This document shows, piece by piece, positions 33,785 through 44,027 of a DNA stretch of 64,000 bases. Location: the NCBI GenBank assembly GCA_947494145.1, contig CANLTZ010000009.1:1-64000 (forward strand), read 5' to 3'. Origin of the DNA: an uncultured Jannaschia sp. (GTDB lineage Bacteria > Pseudomonadota > Alphaproteobacteria > Rhodobacterales > Rhodobacteraceae). The translations under genes were made by a program, and so were the position numbers. The notes under the pieces were generated by a model, which had not been told where the DNA came from, did no database searches, and saw only the letters and a list, made by a program, of their open reading frames with translations. How positions within the stretch are numbered: position 1 is the first letter of the stretch; each line of letters opens with the position of its first letter.

Positions 33785-35560
33785 ATGAACCGCAAAGCTA
33801 TGACCGACGCGCCGCGTCGGGTTCTGTCATTTACGTGGCGTCGTTGGCGCCAGCAGCCCGGCCGCATGGCCGCGCTGATCGCGCTTGTCGTCCTATCGAC
33901 GGGCGCCGATGTGGGCTTCCCCGTGGCCACCGGCATCCTTGTGGATGCCGTCGCCGATCCAACCGCCGATTCCCGCACGGTCTGGCTGGCGTTGGCCGCC
34001 ATGCTGGGCCTCGCAGCGGTGTCGAGTGTGGCAAAGGTCGTTGCGTATTTCGTCATCATCGACATGACGCTGCGCGCCATGCGCGATCTGATCATGGACG
34101 GTTTCGGCCGCATCCTGCGCCTGCCAACCGCTTGGCATGCCAACAGTTTCGCAGGCGCCACCGTGCGCAAGATCACGCGGGCCGGATGGGCTTTGGACGA
34201 CATGGCCGATACGGTCCTGCTCGCCTTGCTGCCAGCCTTCCTGGCCCTGATCGGCACGACGGTCACGCTGTCGGTCTTCCGCCCTGAACTGGGCATCGCG
34301 GCCTTGGTCGGCAGCGTTGTCTTCATCGCCGTCTCGGTGGTCTTGTCGGCCCGCTGGGTGGCGCCGGCCGCCAGTTTGTCCAACGCCCAGGACAGTCGGC
34401 TCAGCGGTGCTATTGCCGATGCAATCACCTCCAACGAGGTGGTTAAAGCGCACGCGGCTGAGGCGCGGGAAGAAGTCCGTCTTGACCACGTGCTGGCAAA
34501 ATGGCGCCATCGCACCCGGCGCGCTTGGCGGCGCGGCACCTGGTCGGGCCTGGCCCAAGATACCATCCTTTGGCTGCTTCGCGTCGCCGTTCTGGGCGGG
34601 GCCATCCTGGCTTGGGCGCGGGGTCTGGCGGGCCCGGGCGAAGTGGCCTTTGCCGTGACCGCCTTTGCCACGCTGCAAGGCTATCTGCGCTCCATCGGGC
34701 AGGAAATCCGGCAACTTCAGCGCGCCATCAACGACATGGAGGAACTCGTCGACCTGATGGAGGCCGCGCCCGAAGCCCAAGTGGCCCGGCCCCCGGCGCA
34801 GCCGCTACCCGCCCGCAATGGCGCGCTGGACTTCCGGTCCGTGGGCTACGGCTATTCTGGTGCGCTATCTCCGCTTTTCACGGATCTGAACGTGTCGATC
34901 CCTGCGGGGCAGCGTGTGGGCCTGGTGGGCCGGTCGGGGTCGGGCAAGACGACGTTCGTCAAGCTTCTCCAACGCTTGCATGAGGTCACGGAAGGCAGGA
35001 TCGAGCTTGATGGCACCGACATCGCGTCGCTGCCATTGGCCGATCTGCGCTGCGCCCTTGCCGTTGTCGCGCAAGAACCGATCCTGTTCCACCGCACGCT
35101 GGCTGACAACATCGCCTATGCCCGCCCTGGCGCCGACCTGGCCGAGGTTCGGGCCGCCGCCGACCGGGCGGGCGCGGCTGAGTTCATCGACGCCATGCCC
35201 AAGGGATATGGCACGCTGGTGGGGGAACGGGGCGTGAAGCTTTCGGGCGGTGAACGTCAGCGCATCGCCATTGCCCGCGCCTTTCTGTCGGATGCACCGG
35301 TGCTGGTGATGGACGAAGCGACATCTAGCCTCGATTCCGAGGCTGAAGCCAAGGTCGCCGCGGCTGCTGAACGCTTGATGGAGGGTCGAACGACCCTGAT
35401 CATTGCGCACCGGCTGGCGACGGTGGCGAAGTTGGATAGGCTTCTGGTCTTCGACAAGGGCCGGATCGTCGAAGACGGCACACCGGCCGAGTTGCTAACC
35501 AAGGAGGGTGGGCTCTACCGCGCGCTGCATGAACAGCAAGCGGGGGCGTTGGCCGCATGA
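33785..35560 (+). CDS. ABC exporter, fused membrane and ATPase domains (MsbA/MDR type)
   Basis: The 591-aa half-transporter has a six-helix membrane domain (about 20-320) and an ATPase with Walker A GRSGSGKTT, signature LSGGERQR, Walker B VLVMDEATSSLD and switch His in IIAHRLATVAKLDR. It acts as a homodimer or with a partner. Substrates of this type are lipids, drugs or peptides; the sequence does not decide. The start is ATG 33785 or 33800; neither has a clear ribosome-binding site. Confidence 0.88.
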   Translation: MNRKAMTDAPRRVLSFTWRRWRQQPGRMAALIALVVLSTGADVGFPVATGILVDAVADPTADSRTVWLALAAMLGLAAVSSVAKVVAYFVIIDMTLRAMRDLIMDGFGRILRLPTAWHANSFAGATVRKITRAGWALDDMADTVLLALLPAFLALIGTTVTLSVFRPELGIAALVGSVVFIAVSVVLSARWVAPAASLSNAQDSRLSGAIADAITSNEVVKAHAAEAREEVRLDHVLAKWRHRTRRAWRRGTWSGLAQDTILWLLRVAVLGGAILAWARGLAGPGEVAFAVTAFATLQGYLRSIGQEIRQLQRAINDMEELVDLMEAAPEAQVARPPAQPLPARNGALDFRSVGYGYSGALSPLFTDLNVSIPAGQRVGLVGRSGSGKTTFVKLLQRLHEVTEGRIELDGTDIASLPLADLRCALAVVAQEPILFHRTLADNIAYARPGADLAEVRAAADRAGAAEFIDAMPKGYGTLVGERGVKLSGGERQRIAIARAFLSDAPVLVMDEATSSLDSEAEAKVAAAAERLMEGRTTLIIAHRLATVAKLDRLLVFDKGRIVEDGTPAELLTKEGGLYRALHEQQAGALAA

Positions 35561-35569
35561 TTCGACCGT

Positions 35570-35590
35570 GCCGGGGGTTTTGCCCTCGGC
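35570..35590. terminator. Hairpin between convergent genes
   Basis: GCCGGGGG-TTTT-GCCCTCGGC forms an eight-pair stem with one mismatch, between the ends of the ABC exporter and the SDR gene. It may serve both directions. Confidence 0.4.
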
Positions 35591-35618
35591 GCGATGGTTT
35601 GATGGTTTGGAAACCGGC

Positions 35619-36479
35619 CTACGGGCGTTCGCGCTGCAACAGGTCGGCCAGACCGCTGCGGTAGTCGGGAAAGCGTAGCTTCACGCCCAGCTCTTCCTTG
35701 ATGCGGTCGTTTCGCACGCGCTTCGACTCGGCATAGAAGCTGCGCGCCATCGGGGTCATATCGGCGGTCTCAAACGGGATTTCGGGCGGTGGCGGCACGC
35801 CCAAAAGCTCTGCCGCATGGCCGATCACGTCTTCGGGGGGTGCCGGGTCGTCGTCACAGACATTCCAGACGCGCCCCGGCCCGCCCTGCGCGATGGACGC
35901 GGCGAAGACTTGGGCGATGTCCGCCACATGGATACGGCTGAAAACCTGGCCCGGCTTGACGATGCGCTTCGCGGTGCCCGCGCGCACTTTGGCAAACGGA
36001 CCGCGCCCCGGCCCATAGATGCCTGCCAGGCGGAAGATATGCAGAGGGGCGTCCGCGCGGTTTGCCAGATCGGCCCAGGCGGCCTCCGCCTCCACCCGCA
36101 TCCGGCCCCGCCTGGTCGATGGGGTGAGTGGGGTGTCCTCATCGACCCAACCGCCTTGGTGGTCGCCATAGACCCCGGTGGTCGAAAGATAGCCGACCCA
36201 TTCCATCCGCCCCAGATGGTTGCCGAGTATGGTGCCATAAGTGTTCAGCACTGGATCACCCTCGGGATCCGGCCCGGCAGAAGTCAGCAGATGGGTGACG
36301 TCAGCCATCACCGCGTCGAGTGCATCGCCGAAGATAATTGGCTCCACACCCTCTGACCGCAAAGCATTTGCTTTCTCATCAGACCGCGTCGTCCCGATTA
36401 CCCGCCACCCCTGCGCCAGCAGCAGAGGCGTGAGCGCGCGGGCGGAGTAGCCGTGGCCAAAGGACAAAAGCACACTCAT
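35619..36479 (-). CDS. NAD(P)-dependent epimerase/dehydratase-like SDR (YeeZ-like)
   Basis: The 286-aa protein is an atypical extended SDR. It has a degenerate N-terminal nucleotide motif ([11 protein letters not shown]), a [18 protein letters not shown] segment containing the Ser and Tyr region, and [13 protein letters not shown]. This is the YeeZ-like group, of uncertain function. The ATG overlaps the queG stop by 4 nt. Confidence 0.82.
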   Translation of the reverse strand: MSVLLSFGHGYSARALTPLLLAQGWRVIGTTRSDEKANALRSEGVEPIIFGDALDAVMADVTHLLTSAGPDPEGDPVLNTYGTILGNHLGRMEWVGYLSTTGVYGDHQGGWVDEDTPLTPSTRRGRMRVEAEAAWADLANRADAPLHIFRLAGIYGPGRGPFAKVRAGTAKRIVKPGQVFSRIHVADIAQVFAASIAQGGPGRVWNVCDDDPAPPEDVIGHAAELLGVPPPPEIPFETADMTPMARSFYAESKRVRNDRIKEELGVKLRFPDYRSGLADLLQRERP

Positions 36480-37498
36480 AGCCGCGCCACCGCCCAGCGC
36501 GCGGCATCCGCCACGGCGCTATCCGCATCCTCACAAAGTGCTTGGGCAACAGGTTTCAGCCGCGCCGATCCGCTATTTCCCATGGCGTAGCAGACATTGC
36601 GCACCATCCTATCCCGCCCGATCCGCTTGATGGGTGAGCCGCTGAACCGTGCTCGAAAGCCCGCATCGTCTAGCAGCGCCAATTCCTCCAGCGGTGGTGC
36701 GCGATGGGGCCCATGATAGCGTATGTCCGAGGCGTCGACCGCGAACTTGTTCCACGGGCAGACCGCCAGGCAATCGTCACAGCCGTAGATCCGGTTGCCG
36801 AGGCCGGGGCGCAAAGCCTCCTCCACCGGGCCGCGATGCTCGATCGTGAGGTAGGAAATGCAGCGCCGCGCATCCAGCCGGAAGGGCGCGGGAAACGCAT
36901 CGGTGGGGCAGATGTCGAGGCACTTGGTGCAGCTTCCACAATGCTCTGCCTCGGGCGCGTCGGGGGGCAGGTCCAGCGTGGTGAAGATCGCGCCAAGGAA
37001 CACCCAATTGCCGAAACCGCGGCCCAGCAGGTTGGTGTGCTTGCCCTGCCACCCCAGGCCCGCCGCCTGCGCCAGCGGCTTTTCCATCACCGGGGCGGTG
37101 TCGACGAAGACCTTGATTTCCGCGGTTCCCTCGACGGCTTCGATCAACCAGCGACCAACGCGCTTCAAGGCCTTCTTGACCAGATCGTGGTAATCGCGAC
37201 CCTGGGCATAGACGCTGATCGCGCCATGGTCCGCACGATCCAGATCGTCCAAAGGGTCATGGTCCGGCGCGTAGGAATGGGCCAGCATGATGACCGACCG
37301 CGCTTCGGGCCAAAGTGCGCTGGGGTCGCCGCGCCATGCTATCCGCTCGGCCATCCAGCCCATCTGGCCGTGATGGCCGTCCTCCAGAAAGGTTTGAAGC
37401 CGCCCCGCCGCCTCGGGGATCGAATCTGGGCGACACACACCCAACGCCACGAAACCCGCTGCGCGCGCCTCCGCCTCCAGCCGCGCGCGAAGCGTCAA
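36476..37498 (-). CDS. queG: Epoxyqueuosine reductase QueG
   Basis: About 340 aa. QueG catalyses the last step of queuosine formation in tRNA, reduction of epoxyqueuosine with cobalamin and two [4Fe-4S] clusters. Visible motifs are the cobalamin-domain [15 protein letters not shown], cluster motifs [13 protein letters not shown] and [10 protein letters not shown], with [11 protein letters not shown] between. The likely start is TTG 37498, overlapping the GST stop; no in-frame ATG lies nearby. The longer open frame upstream is antisense or other-frame to the GST. Confidence 0.92.
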   Translation of the reverse strand: MTLRARLEAEARAAGFVALGVCRPDSIPEAAGRLQTFLEDGHHGQMGWMAERIAWRGDPSALWPEARSVIMLAHSYAPDHDPLDDLDRADHGAISVYAQGRDYHDLVKKALKRVGRWLIEAVEGTAEIKVFVDTAPVMEKPLAQAAGLGWQGKHTNLLGRGFGNWVFLGAIFTTLDLPPDAPEAEHCGSCTKCLDICPTDAFPAPFRLDARRCISYLTIEHRGPVEEALRPGLGNRIYGCDDCLAVCPWNKFAVDASDIRYHGPHRAPPLEELALLDDAGFRARFSGSPIKRIGRDRMVRNVCYAMGNSGSARLKPVAQALCEDADSAVADAARWAVARL

Positions 37499-38160
37499 AA
37501 GTCCAGATCGGCGTAGTGGCTTGCGGGCCGGAACCCGGGCACCACATCCGCCAGGATGGAGCGGAAGGCAGGCCGCGACTTGATCTTGGCGTACCAGTCG
37601 CGCACCGCCTCGTTCCGGTTCCAGTCCACGTCGGACGAATAGTCGAGGCATGATAGGTGCGCCGCCGCCGCAAAATCCGCCACTGTCAGCGACGATCCCG
37701 CCAACCAGCGGTTCCGGTCCAGCAGCCAGCCCATGTAATCGAGGTGGAACTTGATCGCCTTCACCCCGTTCTTGACGTTTGCGCCATCCGGGTAGCCCTG
37801 CCGCGTCAGCTTCTTGTTGACCCGTTCGTAGACCAGTTTCGACGTCACTTCCTGATGGAATTTGTCGTCGAACCACGCCACCAGCCGCCGCACTTCTGCT
37901 CGGGCCGCCGGTTTTTCAGGCATCAAGGCGGGCTCAGACACGGTTTCTTCCAGGTATTCGCAAATGGCGTTGCTGTCCGCCAAGGTCAGGCCGTCGACCC
38001 GCAGGACGGGGACCTTTCCGGCGGCGTTGCGGCGCAGGAATTCCGAGGACGCTTCCCAATAGCGTTCGTCGATCAGTTCCACGTCCAGCTTCTTTTCCGC
38101 CAGGACGAGGCGAACCTTTCGGCAGAACGGCGACAATGGGAAGTGATAAAGCTGGATCAT
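37495..38160 (-). CDS. Glutathione S-transferase family protein
   Basis: The 221-aa protein has a thioredoxin-fold N-terminal domain ([20 protein letters not shown], with the Ser/Cys pair near 9-12, then VPVLRVDG and [13 protein letters not shown]) and an all-helical C-terminal domain. ATG 38160 is chosen because it starts the fold exactly; ATG 38196 would add 12 residues. Overlaps queG by 4 nt. The substrate is unknown. Confidence 0.88.
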   Translation of the reverse strand: MIQLYHFPLSPFCRKVRLVLAEKKLDVELIDERYWEASSEFLRRNAAGKVPVLRVDGLTLADSNAICEYLEETVSEPALMPEKPAARAEVRRLVAWFDDKFHQEVTSKLVYERVNKKLTRQGYPDGANVKNGVKAIKFHLDYMGWLLDRNRWLAGSSLTVADFAAAAHLSCLDYSSDVDWNRNEAVRDWYAKIKSRPAFRSILADVVPGFRPASHYADLDF

Positions 38161-38192
38161 GCCTGCACCGATACAACTCGCGGCCTTAACCC

Positions 38193-38939
38193 TCAATCCT
38201 CGAAACAGGCGGCGCGGCCGTCGGCACGGATCGTCGCCGCGCCATCCACCACGCGCGCGGCCTTGCGGCGCAGGGCCGGTGTCAGCGCGTTTGGGTCCCG
38301 CAGCTTGGGCGCCGGCAGGATTGAGGCCAACGCAGCCGCCTGCCGCGCGCTCAGGTCGGCGGCATCGACACCGAAATAGTGTCGCGCCGCCGCCTGCACC
38401 CCGAAGATGCCTTCACCCATCTCGGCCACGTTGAGGTAGATTTCCAAGATGCGCCGCTTGGGCCAGAATGCCTCCATCACGGGGGTCAGCGTGGCTTCCA
38501 TCGCCTTGCGCAACCAAGAGCGGCCCTGCCAAAGAAAGGCGTTCTTCACGACCTGCTGGCTGATGGTCGAGGCCCCGCGATTGGCGCCCTCCTCAATGGC
38601 ATCGCGGATCGCATCGACATCGAAGCCCCAGTGTAGACAGTAATTCGCATCCTCGGCGGCCACAGCCGCGCGGGCCATGACTGGCGCGATGGCTTCCATA
38701 TCGACCCAAACCCGCTGCGCCCCACCAAGCCGTTGGGATTCCTGTAGGATATAGGGCGTCGTGGGCGGGTCGATCCAGCGATAGGCCAGAACCCAGGCCA
38801 AGACCGCGACCACGCCCCAGAAGAGGACGCGCCGCACCAGGCGCAGCACCCGACCCAGCCACGCAGCCAGCCGCGCCCGCCAGCCCAACTTGGCCGCCTC
38901 CTTCCGCTTACCGGGTTTCTTTGCCTGCTTCTTTGCCAC
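38193..38939 (-). CDS. mtgA: Monofunctional biosynthetic peptidoglycan transglycosylase MtgA
   Basis: About 248 aa: a basic N-terminal tail, one membrane anchor (VLFWGVVAVLAWVLAY) and a GT51 domain. The domain has the catalytic Glu in AAVAAEDANYCLHWGFD, then GASTISQQVVKNAFLW, RKAMEATLT and KRRILEIYLN. It polymerises lipid II glycan strands in the periplasm. GTG 38939 with GGGAG 5 nt before is preferred; the frame also has TTG 38951. Confidence 0.92.
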   Translation of the reverse strand: MAKKQAKKPGKRKEAAKLGWRARLAAWLGRVLRLVRRVLFWGVVAVLAWVLAYRWIDPPTTPYILQESQRLGGAQRVWVDMEAIAPVMARAAVAAEDANYCLHWGFDVDAIRDAIEEGANRGASTISQQVVKNAFLWQGRSWLRKAMEATLTPVMEAFWPKRRILEIYLNVAEMGEGIFGVQAAARHYFGVDAADLSARQAAALASILPAPKLRDPNALTPALRRKAARVVDGAATIRADGRAACFED

Positions 38940-38975
38940 GGCTTCTCCCAACCGCGCGGGGGCCTGCGGGTCAAG

Positions 38976-39010
38976 AAAAACCCCGACCGCGCTGGGAGCG
39001 AACGGGGTTT
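38976..39010 (-). terminator. Rho-independent terminator after gltB
   Basis: On the minus strand AAACCCCG and CGGGGTTTTTC flank a 17-nt loop; the stem is followed by a T run (TTTTTCTT). It lies 21 nt past the gltB stop. Confidence 0.75.
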
Positions 39011-39030
39011 ATGTGCTTTCAATGCCGGAC

Positions 39031-42000
39031 TTATTCCGCCGGAATGGCCCCTGCATCTATGCCAAGGGGGGCGGGCAGGTGGACGAGCATTTCCTTGGGG
39101 CAGACTTGCAGGAAGTGGTCCTTCTCGCGTGCCCAATCCGACAGGATGGACTGGCCTTTTCGAGATTCGGTCTCGTCGACATGGCGCTCGACCAGCCCGC
39201 GTAATTCTGCCTCCCAATGGTCGACGGTGACGGGGCAGGTGACCAGTGTTTCCATGTTCATCAGCGACAAGGCCACGCCATCGGGGTCGTATAGATACGC
39301 CATACCCCCAGTCATACCCGCGCCAAAATTGGCGCCGATCTCACCTAGGATGACGGCGACCCCGCCGGTCATGTATTCGCAGCCATTCGACCCACAGCCC
39401 TCAATCACCACGCGCGCGCCGGAATTGCGCACGGCGAAGCGTTCGCCTGCGCGGCCCGCCGCGAACAGGTGCCCATCGGTGGCGCCATAGAGCACCGTGT
39501 TGCCGATGATGGTGTTCTGATCCGCCTTTAGCGGTGATGCCATGGGCGGGCGCACGATCACGGTGCCGCCGGACAGGCCCTTGCCCACGTAATCGTTGGC
39601 ATCCCCCGACACTTCCAGCTTCAACCCGGGCGCGGCAAAGGCCCCCAGGGATTGCCCGGCAGAGCCCTGCAATTTCACGTGAAGGTGGTCTGGTTGAAGG
39701 CCGTTGCGCATCCCAAACTGCGACACGATGTGGCTGGATGTCCGGGTGCCCACCGTGCGCTGCGTGTTCTGCACTGCATAGCTGAGCTGCATCTTTTCCC
39801 CATCATTCAGGAACCGTGCGGCATCCTTCACGATTTGCGCATCCAGCGTGTCGGGTACGGCATTGCGCGGCTTTTCGCGGTCATAGGTGATGCGGTCCGC
39901 GCCATCGACGGTGATCAAAAGCGGGTTCAAATCCAGGTCATCCAAATGGGCCGACCCGCGCGACACCTGCGTCAGCAGGTCCGCCCGTCCGATCACCTCA
40001 TCCAGCGACCGCGCCCCGATGGAGGCCAGGATTTCCCGCACCTCTTGGGCATAGAAGGTGATCAGATTGACCACTTTGTCCGCTGTGCCGGTGAACTTGG
40101 CGCGCAGGCGTTCATCCTGCGTACACACGCCCACGGGGCAGGTGTTGGACTGGCATTGGCGCACCATGATGCAGCCCATGGCGATCAGCGCGGCGGTGCC
40201 GATGCCGTATTCTTCGGCGCCCATCATCGCCGCCATGACGATGTCGCGGCCCGTGCGCAGCCCACCATCGGTGCGCAACGTCACGCGCGACCGCAGGTTG
40301 TTCATGGCCAGCACCTGGTGCGCTTCCGTCAGGCCCATTTCCCAGGGCAGACCCGCATATTTGATGGAGGTCGCGGGGCTGGCCCCGGTGCCACCATTGT
40401 GGCCCGAAATCAGGATGACATCGGCCTTCGCCTTGGCCACGCCCGCCGCAATGGTCCCCACACCGGACGAGGCCACCAGCTTCACCGTCACCTTGCAGCG
40501 CGGGTTGATCTGCTTGAGGTCGTAGATCAGCTGCGCCAAATCCTCGATCGAATAGATATCGTGGTGCGGCGGCGGTGAAATCAGCGTCACGCCCTTGGTG
40601 GAATGGCGCAACCGCGCGATCAGGTCGGTGACCTTCATCCCTGGCAACTGGCCCCCTTCGCCGGGCTTGGCGCCCTGGGCGACCTTGATTTCAAGCTCTT
40701 CGCAGTGGTTCAGGTATTCCGCCGTGACCCCAAAGCGGCCCGACGCGACCTGCTTGATCTTGGCCGACGGGTTGTCGCCATTGGGCTCTGGCACGAAATG
40801 CGCCGGATCCTCGCCGCCTTCACCGCTATCGGACTTCGCGCCGATGCGGTTCATGGCCACGTTCAGCAGCTTGTGCGCCTCGGGGCTCAGCGCGCCCAAG
40901 GACATGCCCGGCGTGACGAAGCGCTTGCGGATGGCAGTGATGCTTTCCACGTCTTCGATGGGGATGGCCTTGCCCATGGGCTTGATGGCCAGCAGATCGC
41001 GCAGATGGATCGGCGGATTGCTCTGCATCGCTTTGGAGAATTGCTGCCAAAGCTGATAGCTGCCCCGGTCGCAGGCGGCTTGCAGCATATGCATCGTCTG
41101 CGCTTCCCAAGCGTGCTTTTCGCCCGAGCGCCGCGCTTTGTAGAAGCCGCCGATGGGCAGCACGTTCGACGCGCCTTGCCAGCCTTGGGCATGGATAGCC
41201 TCGGCCTTGCGTTGCAGGCCTGCGACGCCGATGCCGCTGATCCGGCTCAGCATACCGGGGAAGTATTCGGCGACCATGGCCCGGCTCAGCCCCACGGCCT
41301 CAAAGTTCAGGCCGCCGCGATAGGACGAAATCACACTGATCCCCATCTTCGCCATGATCTTGAGCAGTCCGGCGTCGATGGCCTTGCGATAGCGCGCCAC
41401 CGCTTCGTCCAGCGAACAATCCAGAAGGCCCTTGTTGATACGGTCGGCCAGACTGTCCTGCGCCAGATAAGCGTTCACCGTGGTCGCGCCGCAGCCGATC
41501 AGAACGGCGAAGTAGTGTGGGTCGATACACTCGGCTGAGCGCACATTGATGGAACAGAAGGTGCGCAGGCCCTTCTGGGTCAGCCAGGAATGGACCGCAC
41601 TGGTCGCCAGGATCATGGGCATCGCGACCCGGTCTTCCGACTGGAAGCGGTCGGTCAGCACGATATGCCCCGCGCCCGAGCGCACGGCATCTTCGGCCTC
41701 GGCCCGGATGCGCGCCAGGCCTTCCTGCAAAGCGCCGTGGACGCCACCTGCCGGGAAGGAACAATCGATGGTGACCACCGAGTCTTCGAAATGGTCGAAC
41801 ATCGCCTGGAATTGCGCGTTGCCCACGAATGGGCTGTCGAGCACTAGGATCTCGGTCTGCGACGAATCCTCATCAAGCACGTTCTTGAGGTTTCCGAACC
41901 GCGTCTTCAGACTCATCACCCGGTATTCGCGCAAGCTGTCGATGGGCGGGTTCGTCACCTGGCTGAAGGATTGGCGAAAGAAATGGCTCAGCGGGCGGTA

Positions 42001-43566
42001 CTTTTCCGACAGAACGGCGGAAGGCGTGTCATCCCCCATGGAGGCCAGCGCCTCTTTCCCGTCTTCGGCCATGGGCGCCAGGATCTGCTCCAACTCCTCG
42101 ATGGAATAGCCCGCGGCCACCTGCCGTGTGCGCAACTCCGCGCCGTCATGGACGGCCACTTCCGACACGCCCTTGGTCACTTCTTCCAGATCGGTGATCT
42201 TTTGGACCCACTCCTTGAAGGGCAGGGCGTTGGCCAGCTTGTCCTTCAATTCCGCATCGTGAAACAGCAGGCCCTTCTTCATGTCGACGGCAATCATCTG
42301 GCCAGGCCCCAGGGCGCCCTTTTCCACAACGTTGGCCTCGTCCACGGGCACCATCCCCGTCTCGGACCCGGCAATCAGCAGCCCGTCGCCCGACACGGTG
42401 TAGCGCATGGGGCGCAAGCCGTTGCGATCAAGCCCTGCGCAAACCCAGCGGCCGTCCGTCATGGCCAGGGCGGCGGGACCGTCCCAAGGCTCCATCACGG
42501 CGTTGCAATAGGCGTACATGTCGCGCCAATCGTCGGGCAGTTCCACCGCCTGCTGCGACCAGGATTCCGGTACCAGCATGGTCTTGGCCATGGGCGCCGA
42601 CCGCCCGGCGCGCACCAGCACTTCGAAGACGGAATCCAGCGCCGCAGAATCAGACGCGCCCTGAGGCACAATCGGCTTGATATCCGCCGCCTGGTCGCCA
42701 AATGCGCCGGACGCCATGCGGATTTCATGGCTTTTCATCCAGTTGACGTTGCCCTTCAGCGTATTGATCTCACCATTATGGGCCAACATGCGGAAAGGTT
42801 GGGCCAGCCACCATTGCGGGAAGGTGTTGGTCGAATACCGCTGGTGATAGATGGCGAACGCACTTTCGAAACGCTCGTCTTTCAGGTCGGGATAGAACTC
42901 TGCCACCTGTTCGGCCAGCATCATTCCTTTGTAGATGACCGACCGGCACGACAGCGACGCCATATAGAGCCCCGGCACCTGCGCGGCGATGGCGGCCTTC
43001 TCGATCCGGCGGCGGATGACGTAGAGTTCCCGCTCGAAGGTTTCTTCGTCCACGCCCTTCGCATTGGAAATCAGGATCTGCTCGATCTCGGGCCGTGTGG
43101 CATTGGCCTTCTCACCGAGCACTTCGATATTCACCGGCACATGGCGCCAACCGTAGATGTAATGCCCCATCCGCAGGACTTCGGTTTCCACGATGGTGCG
43201 GCATGTCTCTTGTGCGCCAAAATCGTTGCGGGGCAGGAAGACCTGCCCAACGGCCAGCAATTCGTCGCGCAGTTTGTGGCCGGTGCGCTCCACCTGTTCG
43301 CCGAAGAAGCGGAAGGGGATTTGCAGGTGAATGCCCGCGCCATCCCCGGTCTTACCGTCGGCATCTACCGCGCCGCGATGCCAAATCGCCTTGAGCGCGT
43401 CGATCCCCGCCTGCACGACCCGGCGCGACCGTCGGCCCTTCAGGTCCACGACCAGACCGACGCCGCAAGAGGCATGTTCTGCCTCTTCGTGGTAGAGACT
43501 TGTCTCGGCCGTCTTACCCCGGCGCAGAACCTCGTCGCGTTCCCATTCGGTGAACCAATGCGTCAT
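39031..43566 (-). CDS. gltB: Glutamate synthase (NADPH) large subunit
   Basis: 1511 aa, the usual length. It has a 33-residue propeptide, then catalytic Cys34 (HASCGVGLVVDLKG) of the Ntn glutamine amidotransferase domain. The FMN synthase domain follows (GEGGEDP, SSGVGTIAAGVAKAKADVI), with the [3Fe-4S] cysteines in CIMVRQCQSNTCPVGVC, and a C-terminal GXGXG beta-helix with GVAVILG and GMTGGMAYLYD. With GltD it makes glutamate from 2-oxoglutarate and glutamine. The ATG overlaps the stop of the GFA gene by 4 nt. Confidence 0.97.
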   Translation of the reverse strand: MTHWFTEWERDEVLRRGKTAETSLYHEEAEHASCGVGLVVDLKGRRSRRVVQAGIDALKAIWHRGAVDADGKTGDGAGIHLQIPFRFFGEQVERTGHKLRDELLAVGQVFLPRNDFGAQETCRTIVETEVLRMGHYIYGWRHVPVNIEVLGEKANATRPEIEQILISNAKGVDEETFERELYVIRRRIEKAAIAAQVPGLYMASLSCRSVIYKGMMLAEQVAEFYPDLKDERFESAFAIYHQRYSTNTFPQWWLAQPFRMLAHNGEINTLKGNVNWMKSHEIRMASGAFGDQAADIKPIVPQGASDSAALDSVFEVLVRAGRSAPMAKTMLVPESWSQQAVELPDDWRDMYAYCNAVMEPWDGPAALAMTDGRWVCAGLDRNGLRPMRYTVSGDGLLIAGSETGMVPVDEANVVEKGALGPGQMIAVDMKKGLLFHDAELKDKLANALPFKEWVQKITDLEEVTKGVSEVAVHDGAELRTRQVAAGYSIEELEQILAPMAEDGKEALASMGDDTPSAVLSEKYRPLSHFFRQSFSQVTNPPIDSLREYRVMSLKTRFGNLKNVLDEDSSQTEILVLDSPFVGNAQFQAMFDHFEDSVVTIDCSFPAGGVHGALQEGLARIRAEAEDAVRSGAGHIVLTDRFQSEDRVAMPMILATSAVHSWLTQKGLRTFCSINVRSAECIDPHYFAVLIGCGATTVNAYLAQDSLADRINKGLLDCSLDEAVARYRKAIDAGLLKIMAKMGISVISSYRGGLNFEAVGLSRAMVAEYFPGMLSRISGIGVAGLQRKAEAIHAQGWQGASNVLPIGGFYKARRSGEKHAWEAQTMHMLQAACDRGSYQLWQQFSKAMQSNPPIHLRDLLAIKPMGKAIPIEDVESITAIRKRFVTPGMSLGALSPEAHKLLNVAMNRIGAKSDSGEGGEDPAHFVPEPNGDNPSAKIKQVASGRFGVTAEYLNHCEELEIKVAQGAKPGEGGQLPGMKVTDLIARLRHSTKGVTLISPPPHHDIYSIEDLAQLIYDLKQINPRCKVTVKLVASSGVGTIAAGVAKAKADVILISGHNGGTGASPATSIKYAGLPWEMGLTEAHQVLAMNNLRSRVTLRTDGGLRTGRDIVMAAMMGAEEYGIGTAALIAMGCIMVRQCQSNTCPVGVCTQDERLRAKFTGTADKVVNLITFYAQEVREILASIGARSLDEVIGRADLLTQVSRGSAHLDDLDLNPLLITVDGADRITYDREKPRNAVPDTLDAQIVKDAARFLNDGEKMQLSYAVQNTQRTVGTRTSSHIVSQFGMRNGLQPDHLHVKLQGSAGQSLGAFAAPGLKLEVSGDANDYVGKGLSGGTVIVRPPMASPLKADQNTIIGNTVLYGATDGHLFAAGRAGERFAVRNSGARVVIEGCGSNGCEYMTGGVAVILGEIGANFGAGMTGGMAYLYDPDGVALSLMNMETLVTCPVTVDHWEAELRGLVERHVDETESRKGQSILSDWAREKDHFLQVCPKEMLVHLPAPLGIDAGAIPAE

Positions 43567-44027
43567 GTGTCGTCTCCCTTCACATGGGTGTTGCGGGCCT
43601 CATACTCGGCTTGCGTCGCGCGGCGGTGGTCGCCCGCCAGCGCGGCATAGGCCGGGGCCTTGTCGTGATAAATCTCGGATATCATCGGAAGATGACGCGC
43701 TGCGCCGAACAGGCCTGGCATCAGGTCATAGTCCGCGTCTGCTTTATTGGTGGGGCGGTACCACAAATGGCTGCCGCAGGTGGGGCAGAACGCCCGTTCC
43801 GCAAAGTCGGACGACGCGAACCGTGTTACCACGCCGTCGATGGTGACCGACGCGGCGGGCGCGCTGAACGTGGCATAAAGCGCGCCGGACCAGCGCTGGC
43901 ACATGTCGCAATGGCACGCGCCCACCCCTGCCAGATGCGGCCCGTCTACGCGAACGGTGACCGCGCCGCACAGGCAATGCCCATCGAGCCGACCCGCATC
44001 GCGGCGATATGCGTCCACCCAGCTCAT
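43563..44027 (-). CDS. GFA family (CENP-V/glutathione-dependent formaldehyde-activating-like) zinc protein
   Basis: The 154-aa protein has the GFA zinc pattern: GHCLCGAVTV near residue 17, CHCDMCQRW near 38 and FCPTCGSHLWY near 85. Family members bind two zinc ions; formaldehyde-glutathione activity is proven only for few. It sits between the hydrolase and gltB with 4-nt overlaps on both sides. Confidence 0.9.
   Translation of the reverse strand: MSWVDAYRRDAGRLDGHCLCGAVTVRVDGPHLAGVGACHCDMCQRWSGALYATFSAPAASVTIDGVVTRFASSDFAERAFCPTCGSHLWYRPTNKADADYDLMPGLFGAARHLPMISEIYHDKAPAYAALAGDHRRATQAEYEARNTHVKGDDT

Noticed and set aside
41971-43650. 559-codon plus-strand frame opposite gltB
   Set aside because: Antisense shadow of a fully conserved gltB.
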